Below are positions 16,796 to 32,420 of a DNA stretch of 64,000 nt, in pieces. The position numbers and the translations under genes are program-made. The notes below the pieces were generated by a model that saw only the letters and a list, made by a program, of their open reading frames with translations, did not search any database and was not told the DNA's origin. Numbering within the stretch: position 1 is the first letter of the stretch; each line of letters begins with the position of its first letter. Source of the stretch: Caenibius tardaugens NBRC 16725 (GTDB taxonomy: Bacteria > Pseudomonadota > Alphaproteobacteria > Sphingomonadales > Sphingomonadaceae); NCBI RefSeq assembly GCF_003860345.1, contig NZ_CP034179.1:3332001-3396000 (forward strand), written 5' to 3'.

Positions 16796-17635
16796 ATGGC
16801 GAAGGTACTGGCCGGTAAAGTGGCGATTGTAACGGGCGCGAGCCGGGGCATTGGCGCCGCCATTGCGCGCCGATTTGCGGCGGAAGGAGCCGCGGTCGCC
16901 ATTGTTGCGCGCACGGCCGAACCGGGCGGAAAACTGCCCGGTTCGCTTGATGAAACCGCGCAACTGATCCGCGCACAGGGCGGGCAGTGTCACACGATCC
17001 AGGCCGATCTGGCCGATCCGGAGAGCCGTGGGCGTATCGTGCCCGAAGTGATTGCGCAGTTCGGCAAAGTCGATGTGCTGGTCAACAATGCCGCATGGGC
17101 GCGCTTCATCCCGATTTGGGAAGCGACGTCGCGGCAGATGGACCTGGCGTTTCAGATGAACGTCTTTGCGCCGCAGGACCTGTCGCAGCAGGTGTTTCCC
17201 CATATGAAGCAGCAGGGGCAGGGGTGGGTGCTCAACATCTCCAGCGCCACGGCCAACATGCCGCCGGCGGCGCCTTATGATCCTGCAGACAGGCTGGTTC
17301 AGTTCAACAAGGATGGCCATGCCACGATTTACGGAACCACCAAGGCGGCGTTGAACCGGTTGACGGCCGGATGGGCCGTGGAGCTGGCGGATACGGGCAT
17401 TGCGGTCAATGCACTGGCACCTGTGGGGGCTGTCGCCAGCGAAGGGGCCCTGTCCGTCGGTGGATGGGATGAGCGCGATCATCTCGAGCCGGTGGAAGCC
17501 ATGGCGGAAGCCGCCTTGCAGCTTTGCCATAGGCCTGCCCGCGAATTGAGCGGGGAAAGCGTGTGCAGCCTGCCGTTGCTCCATCGCCTTGGCGTGCCCG
17601 TTCGCACGTTGGACGGTGCCGCCGAACTGGCATGA
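16796..17635 (+). CDS. Short-chain dehydrogenase/reductase (SDR)
   Basis: A 279-residue NAD(P)-dependent oxidoreductase with the Rossmann motif TGASRGIG, NNAAWA, the catalytic Ser in LNISSATAN and YGTTK as the YxxxK pair. A tryptophan- and proline-containing insertion (AAPYDPADRLVQFNKDGH) before the YxxxK resembles SDRs acting on terpenoid or lipid alcohols, but the substrate is not clear. The ATG is preceded by GGGAG at a good distance; a GTG one codon earlier is the alternative. It is monocistronic behind the palindromic operator. Confidence 0.9.
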   Translation: MAKVLAGKVAIVTGASRGIGAAIARRFAAEGAAVAIVARTAEPGGKLPGSLDETAQLIRAQGGQCHTIQADLADPESRGRIVPEVIAQFGKVDVLVNNAAWARFIPIWEATSRQMDLAFQMNVFAPQDLSQQVFPHMKQQGQGWVLNISSATANMPPAAPYDPADRLVQFNKDGHATIYGTTKAALNRLTAGWAVELADTGIAVNALAPVGAVASEGALSVGGWDERDHLEPVEAMAEAALQLCHRPARELSGESVCSLPLLHRLGVPVRTLDGAAELA

Positions 17636-17683
17636 TCGAGGCGGTGCTGCACGGCACATTGTTCAGCGATGTGCGGGCAAACG

Positions 17684-17711
17684 AAAAGGGCGGCTCCTTG
17701 CGGGGCCGCCC
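17684..17711 (-). terminator. Terminator after rplL
   Basis: GGGCGGC and GCCGCCC form the stem, and on the minus strand TTTTCGTTT follows. It lies 29 bp beyond the rplL stop. Confidence 0.85.
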
Positions 17712-17740
17712 TTCGCATAATCTCTCGAAGAGAGGATCGA

Positions 17741-18118
17741 TTACTTGAGTTCGACGGTGCCGCCGGCTTCTTCGATCTTCTTCTTGATGTCTTCTGCTTC
17801 GGTCTTGTTCACGCCTTCCTTGACAGCCTTCGGGGCGCCTTCGACGAGAGCCTTGGCTTCGGTCAGGCCCAGGCCGGTGATGGCGCGGACTTCCTTGATG
17901 ACCTGAATCTTCTTGCCACCGTCGCCGGTCAGGATGACATCGAATTCGGTCTTTTCTTCAGCAGCTGCACCAGCGTCGCCACCAGCAGCAGGAGCCGCAA
18001 CAGCAACAGCAGCAGCGGCGCTCACGCCCCACTCTTCTTCAAGAGCCTTGGCGAGTTCAGCTGCTTCGAGGACGGTCAGCTTCGAAAGTTCTTCAACGAG
18101 CTTGGCGATATCGGCCAT
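17741..18118 (-). CDS. rplL: 50S ribosomal protein L7/L12
   Basis: The 125-residue stalk protein recruits translation GTPases to the ribosome. It has the N-terminal dimerisation helix ([19 protein letters not shown]), an Ala-rich hinge and the C-terminal domain [15 protein letters not shown]...EAGGTVELK. It is 80 bp downstream of rplJ, as in other bacteria, and is closed by a terminator. Confidence 0.98.
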   Translation of the reverse strand: MADIAKLVEELSKLTVLEAAELAKALEEEWGVSAAAAVAVAAPAAGGDAGAAAEEKTEFDVILTGDGGKKIQVIKEVRAITGLGLTEAKALVEGAPKAVKEGVNKTEAEDIKKKIEEAGGTVELK

Positions 18119-18198
18119 TGTTCAACACTCCAATAAATTGACTGATCGGGGCCCAGTGCATTCTGTCACCCCGGTAATTCGCTTGTGCGTATAACCGC

Positions 18199-18714
18199 TT
18201 ACGCTGCTTCTTTGGCGCCGTAGGCACCGAAGACGCGAGCGAGCTTGGCGGCGGGTTCGTTGACGACCCGGGCAATCTTCGTTGCCGGGGCGTTGATGAG
18301 ACCCACCAGCGTGCCGCGCAGCTCGTCGAGCGAGGGCATCGAGGCGAGAGCCTTGATACCTGCCTGATCGAGCAGCTGCCCGCCCATAGAACCACCAACG
18401 ATCTCAAGCTTGTCGTTGGTCTTCGCGAAGTCGACCGCAGCCTTGGCTGCCGCAACCGGATCCACCGAGTAGGCGATCGCGGTCGGGCCGGAGAGATATT
18501 CCTCCAGGCCTTCGTACTGGGTTTCCTTCAGGGCGAGCTTGGCAAGACGGTTCTTCGCAACCTTGTAGGACGCGCCAACATCACGCATCTTCGAACGCAG
18601 ATCGGTGGATTGCGCCACCGAAAGGCCGAGGTTGCGGGTGATAACTACCACGCCAACTTCGTTGAAGACCGCGTTGAGCTGGGCGACCGAATCGGCTTTT
18701 TGCGAACGATCCAT
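18199..18714 (-). CDS. rplJ: 50S ribosomal protein L10
   Basis: The 171-residue L10 anchors L7/L12 dimers to 23S rRNA. It begins MDRSQKADSVAQLNAVFNEVGVVVITRNLG and has the C-terminal helix LARVFGAYGAKEAA that binds L12. A strong AAGGAG precedes the ATG; an earlier in-frame Met lies in the leader. Unlike the usual order, rpoBC is not downstream: it lies beyond two glycosyltransferase genes on the opposite strand. Confidence 0.98.
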   Translation of the reverse strand: MDRSQKADSVAQLNAVFNEVGVVVITRNLGLSVAQSTDLRSKMRDVGASYKVAKNRLAKLALKETQYEGLEEYLSGPTAIAYSVDPVAAAKAAVDFAKTNDKLEIVGGSMGGQLLDQAGIKALASMPSLDELRGTLVGLINAPATKIARVVNEPAAKLARVFGAYGAKEAA

Positions 18715-18890
18715 GCCATACTCCTTCACATGTGACCGATCGGGGTTCGTGCCCGAACGGCCGGCTACGTTTGTCCACACCGGAAAACCGGTGCGGGCGA
18801 GTCCGTTGAAGGGGAAGGAGGTGCGCCAATGACGCGAAGATGAGGCATCGTACGATGTCTCATGAAAATCTCTTTTCCCCGTCTAGGCCG
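18715..18890 (-). promoter_or_regulatory. rplJ leader, probable L10(L12) autoregulatory region
   Basis: The 5' region of rplJ in bacteria is normally a structured mRNA leader bound by L10-L12. Here a palindromic hairpin GAGRCATCGTACGATGYCTC (about 18843-18862) and GC-rich inverted segments (ACCGGTTTTCCGGT, 18776-18790) are visible. I infer autoregulation from position; I could not fold the region. Confidence 0.35.
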
Positions 18891-19115
18891 GAAATTAAGA
18901 AGGCCAGATTGCCTTCACCGACTGTCTCGGACGGATGGCCACCAACCCTGACGGGCGAGTGAACCGGGCAGGCCTTTGGCCAAATCGTGCATAATTGTCA
19001 ACTCATCGCGGCGAATCTTGTGCCAGATTAGGAAATCTGTAAGGCGCGCTGCGGTAACCCGTGCCGGTTCCAGATCGTGAGGTTGGCTTTGTTGAACACT
19101 AATGCAAGGCCTGAA
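18715..19115. other. Divergent intergenic region between rplJ and the glycosyltransferase gene
   Basis: This 401-bp gap contains the rplJ leader and a minus-strand TTGACA (within GAGTTGACAATTATGC near 18990-19005) with no convincing -10 at the right distance. No open frame in it looks real. Confidence 0.6.
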
Positions 19116-20237
19116 ATGGCATCACCTGATTCTTCCGGCAATCGTATCCAGAACGGCCTGCGCCTTGCTGTAATCGTGCCCACGTTGAACGAACGGGACA
19201 ATGTGCAGACCATGATCGCGGCGCTGGATTCGGCGCTGGACGGGATCGCGTGGGAAGCCGTTTTCGTTGACGACAATTCCAGCGACGGCACGCCCGAACT
19301 GGTTGAGAGCATTGCCCGCACGCGCGCGAATATCCGGTTGATCCGCCGGATCGGGCGCAAGGGGTTGTCCGCTGCCGTGATCGAAGGGTTTCTCGCTACA
19401 GTTGCCCCGGTTGTGGCCGTGGTTGACGCCGATATGCAGCATGATGAGAGCAAACTGGCGGAAATGCTGCGCCGGGTGGAGCAGGGCGGTGCCGAACTGG
19501 TCATCGGCACCCGCTATGCGGAAACGGGCGGTACGGGCGACTGGTCGCAAAGCCGCGAACGGATCAGCCGTTTTGCCGGGTGGGTGGCCGACCGGGTAAT
19601 GCCCCAGAAGCTCAGCGATCCGATGAGCGGGTTCTTCATGATCCGGCGCGATGTGTTCGTTGAGATTGCGCCGAACCTGTCGGCGCTGGGTTTCAAAATA
19701 TTGCTGGATATCGTGCTGTCTTCCGCGCGGCCGCTGACCGTTTCCGAAGTTCCCTACGAATTTCGCCAGCGCCATGCGGGGGAAAGCAAGCTCGACAGCG
19801 CGGTTGCGCTCGAATTTGTTATCCAGATTCTTGATCGTATCTGCGGGCGGTGGATACCGCCCCGGTTGATCCTGTTCGGGATCGTGGGTGCGTTGGGGCT
19901 GGTCGTGCATTTGCTGGTGTTGCGTACGTCCATGGGGCTGGGCTTCACGTTCGGTCAGGGGCAGTCGGCGGCGGTGGCCATTGCGATTCTGTTCAATTAC
20001 GTGCTCAACAACCTCATCACCTATCGTGATATACGCCACAAGACGGCCGGGGCATGGTTCAAGGGGTTGCTTGGCTTCTACCTTGTTTGCGCGGCGGGGG
20101 CCGTGGCCAATGTCGGTGTGGGTGTACTGGTCTTTGCTGCTGAACCGCGCTGGTGGCTGGCGGGTATTGCCGGGGTGATCGTGGGATCGCTCTGGAACTA
20201 CTGCGCTTCGACTTTGCTGGTCTGGCGCAAGAAGTGA
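19116..20237 (+). CDS. Family 2 glycosyltransferase fused to a GtrA domain
   Basis: A 373-residue membrane protein. Residues to about 230 are a dolichol-phosphate-mannose-synthase-like GT2 domain (VIVPTLNERDN, metal-binding DAD in VVDADMQHD), and the rest is a GtrA-type four-helix domain (GIVGALGLVVHLLVLR ... LFNYVLNNLITYRD). Such fusions put a sugar on undecaprenyl phosphate and help flip it for modification of envelope glycans. The start is the Met of MASPDSSG with AAGG upstream; a Met 13 codons earlier is possible. It overlaps the next gene by four bases and so is translationally coupled to it. Confidence 0.88.
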   Translation: MASPDSSGNRIQNGLRLAVIVPTLNERDNVQTMIAALDSALDGIAWEAVFVDDNSSDGTPELVESIARTRANIRLIRRIGRKGLSAAVIEGFLATVAPVVAVVDADMQHDESKLAEMLRRVEQGGAELVIGTRYAETGGTGDWSQSRERISRFAGWVADRVMPQKLSDPMSGFFMIRRDVFVEIAPNLSALGFKILLDIVLSSARPLTVSEVPYEFRQRHAGESKLDSAVALEFVIQILDRICGRWIPPRLILFGIVGALGLVVHLLVLRTSMGLGFTFGQGQSAAVAIAILFNYVLNNLITYRDIRHKTAGAWFKGLLGFYLVCAAGAVANVGVGVLVFAAEPRWWLAGIAGVIVGSLWNYCASTLLVWRKK

Positions 20238-21703
20238 TCGCCCCCGCGCGGGCATTTGCGGAACAAGGCAGGTTAAACCGGATAATTCCCGTCCTGTTGT
20301 TGTTTGCAGCGTTTGCGCTGCGTGTTTGGCAATTTGGAAACCCGCTGATCCAGTCTGACGAACAGTTCTATCTGCTCGTCGGGCAGCGTATGTGGGAAGG
20401 CGCGTGGGTCTATAGCGATATCTGGGATCGGAAATCGGTCGGGCTGTTCCTGCTCTATGCCCTGTTCGCGAAGCTGGGTGGCGGGGTCTATGCCTATCAG
20501 ATTGCCGCCACGCTGTTTGCAGCGGCCACGGCATGGGCGATCGCCTGCATCGCCCGACGCTGGACCTCCGATCGTGCTGCGGCCTGTGCCGGATTGCTCT
20601 ATCTCGCGGCCTTGAATCTGATTGGTGGCGACGGCGGGCAATCGCCGGTCTTTTACAACTTGCCCATGGTTCTTGCCGCGTGTTGCGTGTTGCGGGTGCT
20701 GGAAGAACGCGATCTGCGGCGCGGCATTCTGTTGGGCGCGTTGGCCATGCTCTGTGCGGGTATCGCGCTCCAGATCAAATACACAGCGGTGTTCGAAGGC
20801 GTGTTCTTCGGGCTGGTGCTGATGGCCTGGCTTTGGCAGCGAGGGGCGAAGGTGCCAATGGTTCTGGGCGTGGCGGCGGGCTGGGCTGGTATCGCACTTG
20901 TGCCAACCGTCGTGCTTCTGGCCGTTTATGCCGCGTCAGGGCGTGGCGATGATTTCATTTATGCGAACTTTGTGTCGTTCTTTGCGCGCGGCGATGTCGG
21001 GATCGCGCGTCAATTGGGCCGTCTTGCGCACATCATGCTGATCCTGTCGCCTGTGCTGGCGGCGGCCATGGCGGGCACAGTCATGACCTGGCGCCGGGCT
21101 GCCGGTATCTCGCCTGCCGCACGGTTTTGTGCATTGTGGCTTTGCGCGGCGGTGGCCGGACTGTTTCTCGTTGGCGATTTTTACGATCACTATGCCCTGC
21201 CGGTGCTGGTGCCAGCGGCGATCGGGGCGGCTGCATTGTTCGATGCGGCGGGCAGGCTGCGCTGGCTTGCCTATGCGGCGGTGGCTTACGCAATCGTCGC
21301 GGGTGCATGGCACATCGCAGGCAATCGCAAGCTATACGGAACGGGCGACGAACTGGCCCCCTTCGTGGCGGCGGTCGGGCAAAAGCCCACCGGATGCCTC
21401 TACGTCTATCAGGGGCCCAGCAGCCTTTATTCGCTGACCCGGTCCTGTCTGCTGACGCGCTATACTTATCCCAGCCATCTGAGCCATGTGAAGGAACGCA
21501 ATGCGCTGGGTGTTTCACAGGTGGACGAACTGAAACGGCTTATGGCGCAATCGCCACGGTTCGTCCTGATTGCGGCGCAGGCAGGGGAGAGCAATGATCC
21601 TGACAGCCGGGCGGTTGTCATGGCGGAATTGCATCAGGGCTACAGCCCGGCTGTCAGCGCCATGATCGGCAAGGAGCGTTTCATCCTTTATCGGAAGAAA
21701 TGA
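20234..21703 (+). CDS. ArnT/PMT-like membrane glycosyltransferase (GT39/GT83 fold)
   Basis: A 489-residue protein with about ten to twelve transmembrane helices and the acidic first-loop motif SDEQFYLLVGQRMWEGAWVYSDIWDRKS seen in GT-C enzymes that use polyprenyl-phosphate sugars. No ATG lies near the N-terminus; a GTG at 20234 overlaps the stop of the previous gene (GTGA), giving a natural start and coupling. The pair therefore looks like a donor-synthase plus transferase that decorates LPS, lipid A or a protein in the periplasm; the acceptor is unknown. Confidence 0.82.
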   Translation: MIAPARAFAEQGRLNRIIPVLLLFAAFALRVWQFGNPLIQSDEQFYLLVGQRMWEGAWVYSDIWDRKSVGLFLLYALFAKLGGGVYAYQIAATLFAAATAWAIACIARRWTSDRAAACAGLLYLAALNLIGGDGGQSPVFYNLPMVLAACCVLRVLEERDLRRGILLGALAMLCAGIALQIKYTAVFEGVFFGLVLMAWLWQRGAKVPMVLGVAAGWAGIALVPTVVLLAVYAASGRGDDFIYANFVSFFARGDVGIARQLGRLAHIMLILSPVLAAAMAGTVMTWRRAAGISPAARFCALWLCAAVAGLFLVGDFYDHYALPVLVPAAIGAAALFDAAGRLRWLAYAAVAYAIVAGAWHIAGNRKLYGTGDELAPFVAAVGQKPTGCLYVYQGPSSLYSLTRSCLLTRYTYPSHLSHVKERNALGVSQVDELKRLMAQSPRFVLIAAQAGESNDPDSRAVVMAELHQGYSPAVSAMIGKERFILYRKK

Positions 21704-21723
21704 GCGGAATTCCGGGCATGTGG

Positions 21724-21752
21724 TTGACGCTGCACCTGTTCGGGACTACATA
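21724..21752 (+). promoter_or_regulatory. Probable rpoB promoter
   Basis: TTGACG (21724-21729) and TACATA (21747-21752) are spaced by exactly 17 bp, matching the housekeeping sigma factor pattern. Transcription from here would give a leader of about 220 nt before rpoB, which includes GC-rich inverted segments. Confidence 0.6.
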
Positions 21753-21982
21753 GTGCGCGACCGATCGCTTCGGGAAAGACTGCCTTTGCGCGGAGGCAGA
21801 ACAGGAATGGAGGCGGCGGGTTATCCTGAAACGCGACGTGGATGCTGCAGGGCGGCCCCGCAAGGGGTGGGTGCCATGCGGCCTTTTCTGCGTTTCGGGG
21901 CCACATATTCCGTGCGTGGCATGAATTTTTCTCGTCCGTCGTTCTGACGGGCGAGGCACAGCGAAGAGGCACAATTCCTCCT

Positions 21983-26161
<4,179 letters not shown>

Positions 26162-26162
26162 G

Positions 26163-26200
26163 GGAAGGCGGGGCGGCCCTTGCGCCGCCCGCTTCCTCCT
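26163..26200 (+). other. Hairpin in the rpoB-rpoC spacer
   Basis: GGAAGGCGGGGCGGC pairs imperfectly with GCCGCCCGCTTCC around CCTTGC, followed by TCCTCCTTTT. It resembles a weak terminator or an RNA processing site that could set the rpoB to rpoC ratio. Confidence 0.45.
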
Positions 26201-26240
26201 TTTCGCCACGACAATTTCACCCGCTTAGGGATGTGAAAAT

Positions 26241-30518
<4,278 letters not shown>

Positions 30519-30542
30519 ATCGGCCCACAAGGTTGATTTGCG

Positions 30543-30577
30543 AAACCCCGCCGGGAGGATGCTTCCGGCGGGGTTTT
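30543..30577 (+). terminator. Terminator of the rpoBC operon
   Basis: AAACCCCGCCGG and CCGGCGGGGTTTT form a long stem, beginning 25 bp after the rpoC stop. Confidence 0.92.
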
Positions 30578-30655
30578 CGTATGCCTGTGCCCGCCCTGAT
30601 GGGATCGAACGCGGGGCTGGGGCGTTTCTCGCAGATTGTGCGAAAGGGTGATGTG

Positions 30656-31105
30656 ATGAATGGCAAGATGGCGGGAATGGCAGCGGCCGTGCTGGTGAGC
30701 ATGGCGACGGCGGCATGCGTCGCGGATGGTGAGGCGGGGCGTGAACCGGCCACGAAGCCAGCCGCCAAAACAGTGGTGATAACGGGTTCAGCCCTATACC
30801 GGGAACGGATTATGCCGCCGCCCGATGCGACGATCCAGTTTCAGCTGAACGATATTGCGCGCGCCGATGCGCCTTCGATCCTGATTGCGGAACAGAGCTA
30901 CGCGCTGGATGGCAAGGGACCGCCTTACGCGTTCCGGCTCACTACGCCGGGCGACACGCTTTCACCCCGTATGCGCTACAGCGTGCAGGCGACGATCAGG
31001 GATGGGGCCGGGACCATGTTGTGGACCAGCGATACCGTAAATCTGATCGATCCGACCTTGCCTGAACAGGCATTGCCGCCGATCAATCTGGTCAAAGTCG
31101 GCTGA
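30656..31105 (+). CDS. YbaY-type lipoprotein
   Basis: A 149-residue protein with a lipoprotein signal (lipidated Cys in MATAACVADG) and a beta-sandwich domain of the YbaY family (VTGSALYRERIMPPPDATIQFQLND ... LSPRMRYSVQATIRD). In this family the domain is found alone or with META/HslJ domains in envelope proteins of unknown role. The ATG follows AAGGGTGATGTG. A longer open frame upstream runs through the rpoC terminator and is rejected. Confidence 0.85.
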   Translation: MNGKMAGMAAAVLVSMATAACVADGEAGREPATKPAAKTVVITGSALYRERIMPPPDATIQFQLNDIARADAPSILIAEQSYALDGKGPPYAFRLTTPGDTLSPRMRYSVQATIRDGAGTMLWTSDTVNLIDPTLPEQALPPINLVKVG

Positions 31106-31190
31106 TCGTCAGGCCGTTTGTCGAGAGGACGGGACAGGGTTGCAGGCCGTCCGACGTGACGCACGGCGGAACACGATGGAGCGGATCAGG

Positions 31191-31529
31191 ATGGGCTTGA
31201 ATATGCGCGACCTTTTCGTTCTTACGATCGTTTGTCTTGCTGGCGGACCTGCACTGGCCGATGCCGGGCAGACGCCGGTTTCGCGAGAACGACTGGTCAT
31301 GCAGCAACCGAAAATGGTGCGCGATTTTGTGGCACGGCGCCTGCAATGCAACCATTGGGGCGGGGAAGAACCCTACGATGCGGCCCGTCGGCGCGAAATC
31401 AGCCGCGCGGTCAAGGCGTTGCGTTGCAACAGCCTCGACCGGGACGAAGCCCGCCTTTTGCGGCGCTATCGGGATAACGCGGAACTGCCAGCCTTGCTGG
31501 TTGCGGTGCGGGAGGCGTGGGAACTGTAA
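31191..31529 (+). CDS. Small exported protein of unknown function
   Basis: A 112-residue protein with a signal peptide (MGLNMRDLFVLTIVCLAGGPALADA) and a basic, alpha-helical mature part containing two cysteines (LQCNHWGGE, LRCNSLDRDEA) that may pair in the periplasm. I do not recognise the family. Three close Met codons (31176, 31191, 31203) are possible starts. It follows the YbaY lipoprotein by 85 bp on the same strand and may share its transcript. Confidence 0.7.
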   Translation: MGLNMRDLFVLTIVCLAGGPALADAGQTPVSRERLVMQQPKMVRDFVARRLQCNHWGGEEPYDAARRREISRAVKALRCNSLDRDEARLLRRYRDNAELPALLVAVREAWEL

Positions 31530-31560
31530 ACGCCGCCTCCCCCTGAAACCGGCGGACGGA

Positions 31561-32130
31561 TCAGATGAACCCGGCAGTCTTCAGCAGCAGCCAGATACCC
31601 ATGGCTAGGAACAGCAAGGCGGTAACGATACGAACCGTGTTGAGCGGGATGCGCTTGATCAGTTCATTGCCCAGCAGCACCGCAGGGACATTGGCGATCA
31701 TCATGCCCAGTGTCGATCCGGTCATGACCGCAAGAACGCTATGGAATTGTGCGCCCAGCGCGACTGTGGCGATCTGCGTCTTGTCGCCCATTTCGATGAA
31801 GAAGAAGGCGATCAGCGTGGTGGCAAATGCCCCAAACCGCGATGGTTTGGCTTCGTCATCGTCGAATTTGTCTGGGATCAGGGTCCAGGCGGCCATGGCG
31901 ATAAACGAGATCGCCACCAAGTAGCGGAACCATTGCCCGTCGATCAGGGATGCGGCTTGCGCGCCAACCAGAGCAGCAAGGAAGTGGTTCGCGATCGTGG
32001 CGAAAAAGATGCCGAGAATGATCGGCACAGGGCGTTTGAAGCGGGTGGCGAGCACGATGGCCAGCAACTGCGTCTTGTCGCCAATCTCGGCCAGGGCAAC
32101 GATGGCGGTCGAAGTGAGCAGGGCTTCCAT
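31561..32130 (-). CDS. GDT1/UPF0016-family manganese exporter
   Basis: A 189-residue inner-membrane protein with about six or seven helices and the two family signatures E-x-G-D-K-T: EIGDKTQ (15-21) and EMGDKTQ in the second half. This family (Gdt1, TMEM165, bacterial MneA) transports Mn2+ or Ca2+ for H+. Control by an Mn2+ riboswitch directly upstream (32205-32310) strongly supports a role in exporting excess manganese. The start is the Met of MEALLTSTAIVAL with GGAGA upstream; the open frame reaching 32208 is leader sequence. Confidence 0.92.
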   Translation of the reverse strand: MEALLTSTAIVALAEIGDKTQLLAIVLATRFKRPVPIILGIFFATIANHFLAALVGAQAASLIDGQWFRYLVAISFIAMAAWTLIPDKFDDDEAKPSRFGAFATTLIAFFFIEMGDKTQIATVALGAQFHSVLAVMTGSTLGMMIANVPAVLLGNELIKRIPLNTVRIVTALLFLAMGIWLLLKTAGFI

Positions 32131-32162
32131 GAAAGGTCTCCGGGCCGGGCGAGCAACAGAAC

Positions 32163-32209
32163 AACGACATTGCGCCTCCCGCCCGGCCGGGCAGAGGGGC
32201 AATGTCATT
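32163..32209 (-). promoter_or_regulatory. Expression-platform hairpin of the Mn2+ riboswitch
   Basis: On the minus strand AATGACATTG...CCCGG pairs with CCGGG...CAATGTCGTT in a stem of over 20 bp with few mismatches. The first bases (ATGACA) are the same ones that would close the riboswitch P1 helix, so the two structures exclude each other. The sequence after it (GTTCTGTTGC) is only moderately T-rich, so it may act as a terminator. Confidence 0.7.
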
Positions 32210-32312
32210 GGTCTCGCCTGAACGGTGTCCCGTTCCCTGCCGCCATAGCCTCTCGGCCAAGTATGTTGACGTGCAGGCCCGCCGGTTGCGGCTGGCTACT
32301 CCCCAGATGACA
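32205..32312 (-). promoter_or_regulatory. yybP-ykoY (Mn2+) riboswitch aptamer
   Basis: Read on the minus strand, the conserved elements occur in order: a P1 strand TGTCAT, then GGGGAGTAGC (32295-32304), GTCAACATACT in the middle (about 32260-32271), and GGCGAGACC (32210-32218) followed by ATGACA to close P1. These match the yybP-ykoY family, which binds Mn2+ and controls Mn exporters, and the next gene is a GDT1-type transporter. Confidence 0.92.
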
Positions 32313-32420
32313 GGCGGCGGATATGGCACTTCGGGCCGTTAGACAAGCGTTTTGATGCGGGGGTGTGTCATGGCCCGATTTCCCCTTTCCCCGTGCGGCG
32401 GTGCCCCCTAAACCGGCTGC

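Noticed and set aside
32131-32208. N-terminal extension of the GDT1 transporter
   Set aside because: The sequence is the Mn2+ riboswitch expression platform and the family begins at the Met at 32130.
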